From the NCBI GenBank assembly GCA_003013855.2, contig ML058408.1:7665356-7729355 (forward strand): DNA of 64,000 nucleotides. Reading direction: 5' to 3'. Source of the stretch: Liriodendron chinense. Its lineage: Eukaryota > Streptophyta > Magnoliopsida > Magnoliales > Magnoliaceae. Of the stretch, positions 24,401 to 35,654 are shown piece by piece (position 1 is the first letter of the stretch; each line of letters begins with the position of its first letter). The notes under the pieces were generated by a model, which saw nothing but the letters and a program-made list of their open reading frames with translations, was not told the origin of the DNA and searched no databases. A program made the position numbers and the translations under genes.

Positions 24401-25549
24401 CTTTACAATCTAATAGAGATTCACAACTGTTGGAGCTCAAATTTGCACCCACGATAAAAGAGTATGTAATGGTCCATCTACGAGGATTTGGATCGATTTC
24501 AAGATCAGGAATACCCGGTAAACTCCAGCGTAACCGTAACCCGGGCAGTTGTGATCAAAATAAGCAAATGTCATTTTAGAGCGAAACTGGACATGCGTAT
24601 TGTCGCCAAATAATCTGAAATACCATAAAACCCTTAACCTAGAAGTTTCAGAGTCGTGCATGCATATCTTTTCCTGTGCACCTCGAAATGCGTTTGACCC
24701 TTATTCGGAGCTAACCGAAACGGTCTGAAAGCCTACAGGTTCCATTTCAGAGCGGAACTGGACATGCATATTGCTGCAAATGATTCAGAACGCCCAAAAA
24801 TGCTTAACTCACAACTTTAAAAGTCTTACGGTGCTTATTTCCATGTGTGCGCTTCTCGGAACAACGTTAATATAAGAAGAGCAGACCCCGAGGCTCCAAA
24901 TTAGGAAGGAATTACCAAAAGTCATAACATCTGGACCTGCACCACATCCCATTCATTTGATAGGTCGATGATAGCACACTCAATTGTATCAGGCAAGCCT
25001 CTTTCCAATCTAATTTAGATTCATAAATGTTGGGGCTCAAATTTGTACCCATGATAAAACATTATGTCGCGATCCATCTACAACGATTTGGATCGATTTC
25101 AAGGTCAGGAATGCCCGAAAAACACCAGCGCAACCCTAGCCCGCGCAGTTGTGACAAAAATGCACAAATGTCGTTTCTGAGCGAAACTGGACAAGCGTAT
25201 TGCCTCTAAATAATTCGAAATACCCTAAAACCCTTAACCTACAAGTTTCAAAGTCACGCGGTGCGTATCTTTACTTGCGCACCTCGAAATGCATTTGACC
25301 CTTGTCCGGAGCTGACCGAAAGGGTCCGAAAGCCTACAACTACCAATTAAGAGCATAATTGGACATGGGTATTGTTGCCAAATGATCCGGAATGCCCAAA
25401 AATGCTTAACTCACAAGTTTGAAAGTCTTGCGGTGCGTATTTCCATGTGCGCGATTTTCGAAAAAACGTTCCGGTAGGAAGAGCCAACCCGAAGGCCCAT
25501 AATTAGGAAGGAATTACCAAAATTCGTAACATCTAGACCTATGCACCCC

Positions 25550-25913
25550 TGTTTTGGTCTTAATTGTGTATATTCCAACCCCAATTCATTACTCATTATG
25601 CAAGGTTTTCATGAATTAACGACTAATCTAGTACATGTTTTGTGATTGCAGGAATAAGGGTGGACTTCACCCAATAGGAGACCAAAAGGGTCTACTTAGG
25701 AGCTTTGGATGAAGGCCTAAGGTGGACCAAAGAAGAACGAAGAAAGAGGGAGAGAAGAAAAGAAAGAAAAGAAGAAAAAAGGAGAAAATGTTTAAGGGCC
25801 GACCGGTCCAGACTGGTCGGCCGACCTGTTGGCCCATGTGAAGCATACAGGACAAGGGACCAGTTGGTCAGACCGGTCCTGACCGGTCTGCCAATAGGTC
25901 GGTTGTAGACACC
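25550..25913 (+). repeat. 5' part of an Athila-type LTR, truncated by Tat insertion
   Basis: It begins TGTTTTGGTCTTAATTGTG and stays alignable with the start of the LTR at 56601, sharing the CCCCAATTCAT-ACTCATT, GCATG/ACATGTTTTGTGATT and AGGTGGACCAAAGAAG segments. It reaches a GACCGGTC-rich stretch (25797-25910) and then stops where the Tat LTR begins at 25914. The five bases before it (ACCCC, 25545-25549) belong to the satellite consensus and may be one side of a target-site duplication. The remainder should lie right of the window, beyond the Tat element. Confidence 0.7.
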
Positions 25914-26100
25914 CCACCTTCGGCTACACTGTTGGTAGAGATAACTGGATGAAAGGAGGACCATACCGCTAAATCCTATGTCCAAACTCAGCCAAACTCA
26001 CCCTTGTAAGCCTCAATCCATAGCCCAACTCACCCCTAAACATCAGCCTGAAAAACCCCCCATAGGAAAAACCAGTAAAAAAATCCTAAAAAAGTCAAAC

Positions 26101-26252
26101 TCACTGAGTCAACCCGCTGAGTCAAATCATCGAGTCAACCCGCTGAGTCAACCCGTCGAGTCAAATCACCGAATCAAATCACCGAGTCAACCCACTGAGT
26201 CAAATCACCGAGTCAGCCCGCTTAGTCGACCCACCGAGTCAACTCACTTGAG
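26101..26252 (+). repeat. tandem array with TGAGTCA/CGAGTCA motifs in the Tat LTR
   Basis: Units of about 13-15 bp alternate GAGTCAACCCGC and GAGTCAAATCACC. TGAGTCA occurs four times and CGAGTCA about six times. TGAGTCA is the GCN4-type bZIP box known from plant promoters. The array lies about 120 bp upstream of the TATA box, in U3. Confidence 0.7.
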
Positions 26253-26679
26253 TCCAAAGCAGCAGCCCCGAGACATGACCGTACCACGCGCCGGAACCCA
26301 AGGAGTGTCCGTACGGGCGGCCTCCTGGGGGCCGCCCAAAATTATTTACGAGTTCTACCACTGCCCGTTGCTATAAATACCCCCTCCCCTTCTCATTTCA
26401 AAACCCAAGCCAATCCATCCGAAGCCAGCCCGAGTGCAATCCGTCTCTCCACCCTTTAGCCCATTCCTCCACCAAAGAGAACCTGAGTGAGGAGAGCCTA
26501 GCCCTGGTCTAGCCCAGCCTGACCACCGGTCCAAGTCTCCTAAGCCATCCCAGTCTTGATCCAGCCACTCGAAGCAATCCTTGCGACACCTCCGTCCATA
26601 TAGCTACTCTTTTTCCAGCATCATCTCATGTGCATCTAGGATAAGTGCAATATTTACTTTTCTTCCAACCCCCCTGCTT

Positions 26680-26973
26680 CACTACAAGCACCTTGATCAT
26701 TCAAGCACACAACATGCATCTCGCATAAAGCACCTGTCAGTTCGAGCGTATGCTCTGGGCTTGCCTGTTAATGAAAATCCGCCCATCAGAAACTCTTACT
26801 GTTCAGACCTGCATTCATACATTAGTCACTACAAGCACTTTGATTATTCAAACACATAGCATGCATCTCGCATAAAGCACCTGTCAGTTCGAGCGTATGC
26901 TCTGGGCTTGCCTCTTAATGGAAACCTGCCCATCAGAAACTCTTACTGTTCAGACCTGCATTCATGCATCATG
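26680..26973 (+). repeat. 147-bp tandem duplication in the Tat LTR
   Basis: The block starting CACTACAAGCACCTTGAT at 26680 is repeated from 26827 (CACTACAAGCACTTTGAT). Both copies contain CATGCATCTCGCATAAAGCA, GTTCGAGCGTATGCTCTGGG and CAGAAACTCTTACTGTTCAG. They differ at only a few bases. The duplication lies downstream of the TATA box, in the presumed R/U5 part. Confidence 0.85.
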
Positions 26974-27412
26974 TTATCTATGAGAATGTACGAGGATTAA
27001 AACAGACTTTCAAGTGTTAGTTCGATTCTGTGAAGTAAAGACCATACTCCGGTACGGGCAGTGTGTGGGGTGCTTAACCTCTTCCCACCCTGTAACCGTG
27101 ATCCCTTACCTCGAATCTCTGGCCGCAGATCAAAAGGAGTCGTTTTAGAGAAATGAATCTTCGGATCCCCTTCTCTAACATTTCTACGAGGTCTAGCCGA
27201 CTGTAGATTCGAAGTAACTGGCTAGTGATGACTCTGGTCTTATATAAACTCATTTAAACACATCTAGCTTAACGCAACAACCAAACAAAGCCCTCGAGAA
27301 CAAGGCAAGCCAGTGGCACAAACGGCGATTCGCAAGCACGCACCTCTTCTTCTTTTTCCGAAAGGAAAGGGAGAACGTTCGTGGGAGCGCGGAACGGCGA
27401 GGGTCCACAGAA

Positions 27413-27430
27413 TGGCGACTTCACTAGGGA
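27413..27430 (+). promoter_or_regulatory. primer-binding site of the Tat-like element
   Basis: TGGCGACTTCACTAGGGA begins three bases after the LTR end. Tat/Ogre elements commonly have a TGGCGAC-type PBS, usually attributed to tRNA-Arg. I cannot verify the tRNA identity here. Confidence 0.6.
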
Positions 27431-27681
27431 TGAATTCGTCCCACTAGTTGTGATCCGACTTGGAAAAAACAGAATCCTTCCCGTACTTGAAAGTCATTAG
27501 TCCTCATACAATCTCATCTGCATAGCATTCTACCTAAAACCCAAAAAAAAAATAGAAAATCCCAAAACCCAAAACCCAAAAAGAGTAGAGTATAGTCCTC
27601 ACCATTGCGCCTCCTCGGGCTCGACGTGTTCGGAAACAACTTCCCTTCCGCAGCATAATCCGCATTCGGGCTCAGCAAGCC

Positions 27682-29975
27682 ATGTCCGACCACAAAGAAG
27701 AAACTCATCTCTTCCCTGCTCTTGAAATGACCGAAGCGCAACCTCCGGCACAACAGCCAATTGAGAATACGCCAATCATGCAAGAATTGGCACAAGGAAT
27801 GAGAGCAATGTAAGAAATGCTCTTGCAATTCATGCAAGCACAAGCCACCGCAGCAGCCAACAATCAGGTTGGCCCAGTTCAGCAATCTCAGCAGCCATGC
27901 CGGGTCCTTCCGGCCTCCAGTTCAAATCAAGCACAACCATCGGAGTTTGCCCAAGACTACCGACAGCAGCCGTCTTAGCCCTTCACTATGGGGCATCCTC
28001 CTCAGTACCTTCCCGCGACGACAAGGCCGCCTCAGAGCACTCCTGTCACAGGAACTTCCAGTCACCTTCCAGTCAATCTTGCAAACAACAGTCTCAGTAG
28101 ATCTCAGCATGTCTCCGCCGATGGGACCCCTTTTCAATTTCAGCACATCCCCACCGATGGGATTTCAATTCAATTTCCAGCAACAAGGACAGCACTGGAG
28201 AATGCCCACAATGGGGGTCAGTGTCAAGCCCACATCAATCAGCGGACAGTGGCGGATACCCAATAAGGGGGTCACTTCCCAGCATCTCAGCCTCCTGCAA
28301 ACAGGAGCACTTTTCAATTCCAGCACATCCCCGCCGATGGGATTCCAGTTAATTTCCAGCAATCTTCAATTCAGCAAACTCCAGTTAATTTCCAGCAATC
28401 TTCAATTCAGCAGTCTCCAGTCAATTTCCAGCAAGTTCCAGTTCAACCTTCAGTACAATCCCCAGTTCAATTACAGTCCTTTCAAGCACAAGTTCATCAG
28501 AATCTAGTTCAATCATCAAATCAACTTCAGCAAACCATGGTTGCTTTTCAGCAAACCCATAGGGCCGAAGACATCGACCACTATGCCGAAGAAGAAAGTG
28601 CCTTACTCCAAGAGGCACCAGTCGCTCGAACGGATCACTCAGGACTGGACGAGTTGCGGGAGCAGTTTCAGATCTTGCAAAATCAGCTTCAGCGACAACA
28701 TGGAATCGATCTACCTTCGACCAAGTTCAAAGACTTGTGTCCTTTTCCAGATGCTCAAGTACCTCAAAACTTTGAGGTACCAAAATTCAAAAGATACGAT
28801 GGCAGTGGTTGTCCCACAGCACATCTCAAGGCCTTCTGTGGAGAGCTGAGTGCAATCTCAGAAAATGAAGGGGCCCTCATTCGTTTGTTCCAAAAATCTC
28901 TGAAGGGCGATGCCTTAGATTGGTACACATCATTGGACTATCATCGCATCAGGACTTGAGAACAACTCTCCCAGGCTTTCGTCGACAGATTCGCATACAA
29001 TCTCAACATGGCACCTAGAAGAGCTGACCTCGCGGCTCTCAGGCAAAGGAGTGATGAGACACTATCAGCTTATGTGGGACATTGGCGAGCTATGGCAGCC
29101 AGAATGCAGGACACCTATCGACAACGAAGAACAAATCTCCATGATTGTTCATTCAACATATCCGGGCATATCTGGATATCTCATCTCACATCGATATGCA
29201 AATTTCTCACAGTTAATCCGTACTGGAGAGCAAGTCGAAGCTGGAATCCATGCCGGGACGATCTCCCCATGGCCTCATCAAGCCACTCCAGTCAAGAGGA
29301 ACAAAGTGGAGGGAAGACCCATCGGATATGGGAACGGAAACCGTAGCGGTTCTCCTCCCCGCCTGACAGAGGTAAACAATATCAGCACCACTGCTCAGGG
29401 TAATCAATACGCTCCCCCACAGGGACATCAACAGCATCAGCAGAATCAGGTTCAGCACCAACCTCAGAGGTATCAACCACAACCAAATCCGCAACCACAG
29501 CCACAACCACCTCGACAACAGCAGCAGTTCAGAGGGAACAGGTCAATACTCATACTACAATAGGCAGAATTACAAGGAGCTTAGGAAGTTCACTCCACTC
29601 ACTCAACCACTTAGTCAAGTCATGACCATGCTGATACAAAAGCAGTTACTCACTCTGATGACACCCAGGCCTCCTCCAAATCCTCTACCTCCAAACTACC
29701 AAGGAAATGAGTATTGCGCCTACCATCAAGGACGTGGCCATACCACTGATCGATGCTTTACTTTGAAGAATGCCATACAAGATCTGATCAACGACAAAAA
29801 AATCGTCATCTCAGTCCCCGGAACTCCTGCAGCAGCTTCCACCAACATTCTTCAGAATCCCCTGCCTCAACATCCGACGGATCCTAGTTCATCTCGTGGC
29901 CCCATCGTCAACAGCATAGAGGAAGGAGAGCGCCTCGATCGCTTCTTCTCCCCTATCCAGTCCATTCATGCCTAG
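27682..29975 (+). pseudogene. gag: Tat gag (capsid/nucleocapsid), broken
   Basis: The frame starts at ATG 27682 and runs to about 29100 through four stops: TAA 27811, TAG 27976, TAA 28264 and TGA 28957. Two frameshifts follow, near 29110 and 29540. The N-terminal third is Gln/Pro-rich, and a 36-bp repeat (about 28344-28440) encodes PVNFQQSSIQQ-type units. The conserved capsid core (PKFKRYDGSGCPTAHLKAFC, then LKGDALDWY, LSQAFVDRF and SDETLSAYVGHWR) matches retrotransposon Gag. A zinc knuckle of the form C-x2-H-x4-H-x4-C (CAYHQGRGHTTDRC) lies at about 29718-29760, near the C-terminus, as in Tat elements. Gag packages element RNA. The many lesions mark this as an old copy. Confidence 0.85.
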
Positions 29976-31913
29976 ACTTATGGGCCAACAAATCCTCCTC
30001 CGATCATGCAAGGGGCAAGTCCCTTTCCTACTTCAGTCTCTGAGCCAGTAGTACTCGAAGGAACACTTCCATATGATGTGCCAGTTGTGCAAGGGGCATC
30101 TTGTAGCCCTTCATGTTGGGAACCAGTCATTCTGGAAGGAGCACAATCATACATCGAGCTCACATACGAACCTGTCATCTTGCAAGGGGCAATTTCAGCA
30201 CAGGAACAATACAATTCGCAATGGAGGAACCATACTCATCAGCAGTAAGAGCCCATTTTCTTGGAAGGAGTTCCTTCAGATGAGCCAATCATATTGCAGG
30301 GGGCAAATCCTGGAGGCGTGTCAATCACACTACGACAGCTGGGACGAACAAAGAAACCTCCTGCCATATCAAGAGGACTAGTAAACATTCCATGAGAGCC
30401 TCCTGCTCCAGGAACGGTTAAGCCAGGACCGCAACCTTATGTGATCTATGAAGACAAGCCTCGATATTACCCCTTCAGCATAGGCAACAATGTAGTTCTC
30501 AAGCCAAAAGCTCCGTACTAGGAAGATCTGGTATCCACACCAGCACCGTTGCAAGAACCGGTGGTCTTAAAAGGCAAAAGTGAGGAAAACTATAAAGAGG
30601 TCCCATGGCACTATCCAGAATGTGCGGAAGTGGAAAACATGAATCCCAATGGACGTTGCATCCGAAGAGATAATCAGAACAGAGGAGATCCCAAAGGCGC
30701 TCTCTCAGGCCTTGACAACAAAAATGAAGCCGCATATGATGTGGTGACTCAGCTCAAGTCAATCCCTGCTCAAATCTCAGTATGGGAGCTACTCTGCACA
30801 TCTCGCATACATCGAGAAATGTTTGCCAAAACCTTGAGCGATGCTCACGTCTCCTCCGATACGGCACCAGAGATGATAGCATTGATGATTGGACAGCTCC
30901 TGGCTCCGCGCGCCATCACCTTCACCGATAATGAGTTGCAACCGGAAGGACGCGATCATGGGCGATCCCTCAACATAGCCTTACGATACAAAGACCTCTG
31001 TGTCCCGCTGGTCCTTATCGATAATGGCTCAAGCTTAAACGTCTGCCCGCTCAAGACTGCGGAACGTCTGGGAATCAGTCCTTCTTCATTCCGACCCAGC
31101 ACCATATGCGTCAAAGCATTTGACAACACCCACCGATCAGTGGAAGGGGAGGTCGACATAGAGGTACAGATAGGTCCAAAAATCTCCACTATCACATTCC
31201 AAATCCTGGATATATCAGCCTCTTTCAACATGTTGCTCGGACGACCTTGGCTGCACAAGGTGGGGGCTGTGCCATCAACCCTGCATCAACGAGTGAAATA
31301 CATCTGTGGAAATCAAGTGATCTCTATCCATGTAGAGAAGGAGCTCATCATTCCTTCCAATGCTGTTGCCACTGAACTAGATATCCCAGTCATCGATATC
31401 CAGCACTCCGAAGAAGATGTCCCGTTTCATAGTTTCGAATTCGAGACTGTGAACTCTATCACCAATCCGGAACCAATAAGGGTGGACCGTGTCTTTTCAC
31501 CAGCAGAACGTCTGAGCCTCAAATACCGAATGAAGAATCATTTCAAGTCCAGAAAGATACCGCTGGTATATAACCAACGTAAATGGGGACTCGGATACAG
31601 GGCGATCTTCATGGACAAAAGAAGGAAGAAATTTCAGAGCTCACCCATCCAATTCGTCAAGCCAGGAGATCCTTGTAAAGATTCAGGAGGGAATCAACCG
31701 ACTGTACTACACAAAGGCCTCCCGATGAGCCTAGCTTGGGCTACGTGGCCCCCCATTCGATGGGATCAGATTCTCGAACCGTCTAAGCCTCCGGAAGAAG
31801 AAGGAAAGGATGAAGATGAAGAAGAACGTCAAATACAACAGCTTCAGGACCAGGTTACTCTGATACCTGCTCCCAACCAGGGGCACAACCGGCCCGCTTC
31901 AAGTCCAACCAGC
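29976..31913 (+). pseudogene. pro: Tat Gag-protease linker and aspartic protease
   Basis: The region shares one frame with the zinc-knuckle part of gag, separated from it by TAG at 29973, and has further stops near 30246, 30391 and 30520. From 30549 it stays open to the solo LTR. The linker (about 30020-30570) repeats an EPVxLEG / EPVILQGA motif at least six times. The protease has VPLVLIDNGSSLNVCP (Asp-Asn-Gly where Asp-Thr/Ser-Gly is usual) at about 31010-31060 and a downstream MLLGRPWLH flap-side motif. It would cleave the polyprotein. The frame is cut at 31913 by the solo LTR and resumes in phase at 33354. Confidence 0.82.
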
Positions 31914-33348
31914 TGTTCGCTTCCCCAAGTGTAGGGTTGCGATGTAGTAATAATCTCGGTAAGACCAAGGTCGATCCACAGGGACTTGTTTAGGAATTCA
32001 CAAACACATCCAATAGTGTCTATTGAGAGCTAACAACCAGATTTTGTATGAAGTTGATGTGAGTAACAATTTTAAATTAATTTGAAGGTAATCAATTATA
32101 AAAAGGCACTAGGGGTTCAAGGATCCACTTGTAGCAATCCTTGATGTTCAATCCGCTGTGGTTTCTCACTTTCTCAACTAGAATCGATATTAAGATCTAT
32201 CTAGCTGGATGATAGAGCTGTTAAACCAAACAATCTGTCATATGTAAGTCCAATGCATATGATTCACTCAATGTAAGCTAGGCTGAGCATGCTCAATTGC
32301 ATAGGTCAGTCCCAATTCCAATAGGCTCAGATCACAATCATAACCATCCTCAAGTCCTGTCACAAGACAAGGCTAGATTACACTTTGAACTTGATTCAAA
32401 TCACATGCACAGTCCCCTACATAATTCAGAAAACCAGAAAAGTAGAACTTTGGTAGGAAGTCCCCACATGAAGATCATAATACTAAAGCGTACTCCAATT
32501 CCTCGGATCATACAGGTCTAGACTAATACAAAGCAGTTAAGAACTTAAGTAATTCTCCCAAACATCCATGAGTCATCATAAGACTAAGAAAAACTACTTA
32601 AAACTTGTATAAACTTCAAACCATTGTTCATAAACATGAATTCCGAATTTAAAACCAACTTAGAACGAATTGAAACATCTTAGATCCACTACAAGCTTCA
32701 CCTCTTAGCCCTAGCTAAGAGGTTTAGCTGCTCATGATCCAAGGAAACATGAAACAACTTAAGAAAAGCATAAAACAGTAAAACAAACTAGAAAGAGTTG
32801 TGGAACTCCGAAATCCACTTCCGCTGCCTCCAACCTTGCTTAAACCCTTCTAAGATACCCTAGGAACGATCCCTAGGTGTCCTTTTATAGTGGGGAGGCT
32901 CCGCAACTTCAGAAGATTCGAGAATTTGCGTAACACTTACGCAGTGCGCAAAGAAAATCGGACTGAAAATGGAAAGTTTCTGTTTTAAACATTTGGCTAA
33001 CCGGTCGTGACCGGTCAGACTGCATTGGTCTTCGTCCAGTGTGTACACAGGGTTGGCCGACTGGTCTTGACCGGTCTGGTTCCCTTGGCCGACCGGTCGG
33101 ACGACCGGTCGTGGCCATTGCTTCTTCATGTTCTTCTTCTTTTCTTCTTTCTTTGCTTCCTTCTTTCTTTGGTCCTCCTTGATCTTCATTCCAATGGTTC
33201 TAAATGGACCTTTTCATCTTCAATTAGGTGGAGTCCACTCTCATTCCTGTAATTACAAAACATGCATTTAATTAGCCTTTGAATCATGAAAACCTCGCAC
33301 AATGAGTGATGAATTGGGGTTAGAATATGCACGATTAAGAGCTCAACA
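31914..33348 (-). mobile_element. solo LTR, Athila type, inserted in the Tat element
   Basis: Read on the minus strand it starts TGTTGAGCTCTTAATCGTGC and ends GGGGAAGCGAACA. It is flanked by the exact 5-bp duplication CCAGC (31909-31913 and 33349-33353), and no internal sequence remains. It is closely related to the 5' LTR at 56601-58100. A minus-strand TATA box (TATAAAAGG) lies at 32881-32889, GACCGGTC motifs at about 33001-33110 and a conserved hairpin at 32700-32723. Confidence 0.92.
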
Positions 33349-33353
33349 CCAGC

Positions 33354-33764
33354 CAGGGGCACAACTTGCCCATCTCAGCATTAATCAGCAAAGGGCATGA
33401 CCCACCCATCTCTGCAGAATCAACATCACCAATCATCAGCCAGGGGCAGAAGCAGCCCATCCATTGGACCAAGAAAGGGAAATGGGCAGCCCTGGATTGG
33501 TCCGATGTCCAGATCCCAAACATGTGTCTCACTGTGGAACTAGATGAACTACAGTGCGAGGTAAGTGATCCGGGAGGGACTGAGTACTACTCAGATCTCA
33601 AACCCAACCAGCAAGAAATTATGGTCATTGGGCCAGACTGTGATTCTTCGCCCGAATCATCAACCTCCACCTCTTCAGGGGAGGAAGTGTGGGGTCCTGA
33701 ATGGTCATCCGTTCCCCTAACTTTTGAATCAGCCAAAGAGCCATCTGAGGGCTCTGGTTTCTAA
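33354..33764 (+). pseudogene. Tat protease-RT linker, continuation after the solo LTR
   Basis: This continues the frame broken at 31913, exactly in phase once the LTR and one copy of CCAGC are discounted. It encodes a hydrophilic linker with repeated QGHN-like and KGHD motifs and a Ser/Thr/Glu-rich end (SSPESSTSTSSGEEVWGPEW), ending at TAA 33762-33764. I recognise no catalytic domain here. Confidence 0.65.
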
Positions 33765-34206
33765 AAAAACGCCTGTTTAAGCAGCGATCGGAACTTTGGA
33801 ACAAGCTGGGCTCAATCATGGTCTGCAATGCCCGCTTGTTCAAAGTCCCATGAATTTCAAAAATCCAAAAAAATTGAAAACTTTCAAAAGCCAAAAATAT
33901 CTATCATTTCAATTCCAGAAAATTCTCAAAAACCAAAAAACATTTCTTTTCTTGCATTCAATAGTGTGCCAAGTTTGTCTAAAGAGTTGCATGAGTTTGA
34001 AGTCGAATCATATGATTTTGAAATCGAATTAGACTTTGAGCTCATGGGCCTGGACGAAGCTCGGATGAGGAAGATGATGATCCGGCTCTTGAACTAGAGG
34101 ATCTCCTTAAAAAGTTTGAATCCAAAGCCAATGTTGTAGCTGATGATTTCGAGATAGTAAACCTGGGGACACCTGAGATCCTAGGGAAGTACGCATTGGA
34201 AAATCG
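33765..34206 (+). other. A-rich stretch between Tat protease and RT
   Basis: The first 200 bp are A-rich with AATTCCAAAAA-like runs and give low-complexity Lys/Ser/Phe peptides. From about 34085 a frame encoding ELEDLLKKFESKANVVADDF and NLGTPEILGKYALEN resembles the acidic lead-in to Tat RT, with a frameshift at about 34200. Ogre elements are known to have an intron between protease and RT; whether this stretch is a remnant of it I cannot say. Confidence 0.45.
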
Positions 34207-35196
34207 TTGCCACCAGAGATGAAGCAAAGAATGATAGAGTTCCTAGCTCCAAGATTGTCCAACTTCGCGTTCTCATATGAAGACATGCCGAGGCTCGATG
34301 AAGAGCTCGTTATACACCATCTGCCAACCAAGGCAGATATGAAGCCAGTGAAGCAGAAACTTCGAAGAATGAAGCCAGAATGGGCTCTGAAAGTCCGAGA
34401 TGAAGTCATCAAGCAGTACAATGCGGGATTCTTGGTAGTCTCCAACTACCCTGAATGGCTCGCCAATATCGTACCAGTACCGAAGAAGGATGGCAAGGTT
34501 CGAATGTGCATCGACTTCCGAGATCTCAATAAAGCCAGTCCTAAAGATGACTTCCCTTTGCCACATATCGACACTCTGGCTGACAACACTGCTGGATACA
34601 AGATCTTCTCATTCATGGACGGGTTCTCAGGTTACAATCAGATCAAGATGGCCGTCGAAGATCGCGAGAAGACATCGTTTATCACTCCCTGGGGAACTTT
34701 TTGTTACAGGGTAATGCCGTTCGGTCTGAAGAACGCAGGAGCAACATATCAGAGAGCAATGACAGCACTATTCCACGACATGATGAACAAAGAGCTTGAA
34801 GTATATGTGGACGATATGATCGTCAAATCTCGCACAATTGAAGGACACTTTATAAATCTGAAGAAGTTATTCAACAGATTAGAAAAGTACAAGCTCCGCC
34901 TCAACCCTCAGAAATGTGTCTTCGGTGCAATGGGAGGTAAGCTCCTCGGCTTTATGGTGAGCGAGGATGGCATTAGGGTCGACGAGACCAAAGCCAGAGC
35001 AATCATCGAGATGCCCCCTTCAAGAACAGAGAAAGAAATTCGTGGCTTCCTCGGTAGAATTCAATACATCAGTCGCTTCATCGCACAGCTCACTCCTATT
35101 TGTGAGCCCATTTTCAAGCTCCTTCGGAAGAATGTTCCAAAAGAATGGAATGTGATTGCCAAGTCGCCTTCGATCGCATCAAGAAATATCTCATGA
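34207..35196 (+). pseudogene. pol: Tat reverse transcriptase
   Basis: It encodes an RT domain with PEMKQRMIEFLAP at the N-terminus, then KKDGKVRMCIDFRDLN, FPLPHIDTL, FSFMDGFSGYNQI, the YRVMPFGLKNAGATYQRAM block and the catalytic YVDDMIV. The thumb/connection shows LLGFMVSEDGI and GFLGRIQYISRFI, typical of Tat. About 330 residues are intact; a frameshift near 35140-35160 separates it from RNase H. It would synthesise element cDNA with integrase and RNase H as part of one polyprotein. Confidence 0.93.
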
Positions 35197-35654
35197 ATCC
35201 TCCAGTCCTAGTACCACCCACTCCTGGACGACCACTATTGTTATACATCTCGGTAGCAGCAGAAGCCATTGGCTGTGTCCTCGGCCAGCATGACGAGACT
35301 GGGAAGAAGGAACAAGCAATATATTATTTGAGCTGAAAGTTCGCCGACTACGAGACCAGGTATTCCCCGATCGAGAAGACTTGCCTCGCCCTAGTCTGGG
35401 CAACTCAGCGACTCTGTCAATACATGATTGCATTCCCTATTCTCCTCCTTGCTCACATGGATCCGCTCAAGTACCTGTTCGAGAAATCGGCACTCACTGG
35501 AAGGATAGCTAAATGGTAGCTACTCCTGTCCGAATTCGACATCACCTATGTCCCTCAGAAGGCAATCAAGGGACAGGCCCTCGCCGATCATCTTGCAGCC
35601 CACTCCCTCCTGGATTATCAACCACTCAAGACATTCTTCCCTGATAAAGATCTC
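35145..35654 (+). pseudogene. pol: Tat RNase H (first copy)
   Basis: The frame continues after the frameshift with CQVAFDRIKKYLMNPP, LLLYISVAAEAIGCVLGQHD and YSPIEKTCLALVWATQRL, the retroelement RNase H connected to RT. In-frame stops near 35334 and 35518 break it. The catalytic Asp usually found in the YxDAS-like segment appears replaced (LYISVAAEA). A loss like this is seen in elements that use the second RNase H, though I infer rather than show that here. Confidence 0.75.

Larger units (their letters stand above)
5590..25549. repeat. satellite array, monomer about 600 bp, about 34 units
   Basis: The landmark AACAACGTT followed by a GAAGAGCC-like sequence recurs at 5613, 6215, 6641, 7245, 7851, 8280, 8885, 9489, 9916, 10517, 11112 and so on to 25463, mostly 595-608 bp apart. 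Conserved blocks in each unit include AGGAAGGAATTACCAAAATT, CCCATGATAAAACAGTATG, GATTTGGATCGATTTCAAG and CTGGACATGCGTATTG. By eye most units are roughly 85-90% alike. Some units are rearranged: short ones begin at 6215, 7851, 9489, 17838 and 18907, and a long one at 14726. The array is cut on the right by an Athila-type LTR at 25550 and on the left by the copia LTR, so both true ends lie outside or beneath insertions. Short ORFs inside it are discussed under findings and are not called as genes. Confidence 0.95.
25914..27409 (+). repeat. 5' LTR of the Tat-like element
   Basis: It starts TGTAGACACCCCACC and ends GGGTCCACA, just before a PBS-like sequence, giving about 1496 bp with TGT/ACA ends. 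It has a TATA box (TATAAATA, 26372-26379), a TGAGTCA-rich tandem array upstream and a 147-bp tandem duplication downstream. No second copy is present in the window, so both borders rest on the LTR-PBS arrangement. Confidence 0.65.

Noticed and set aside
5590..25549. A tandem gene family or a CRISPR-like array instead of satellite
   Set aside because: Units are about 600 bp and head to tail, with no unique spacers, no intact shared gene and several deleted or rearranged units; satellite DNA explains all of it.
26581..26859. 92-codon ORF in the Tat LTR
   Set aside because: It falls across the 147-bp tandem duplication and has no similarity to a known domain that I can see.
27988..28507. Several overlapping ORFs in three frames of the Tat gag N-terminus
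   Set aside because: The Gln/Pro-rich repeat keeps more than one frame open. Only the frame starting at 27682 joins the capsid core, so the others were not called as genes.
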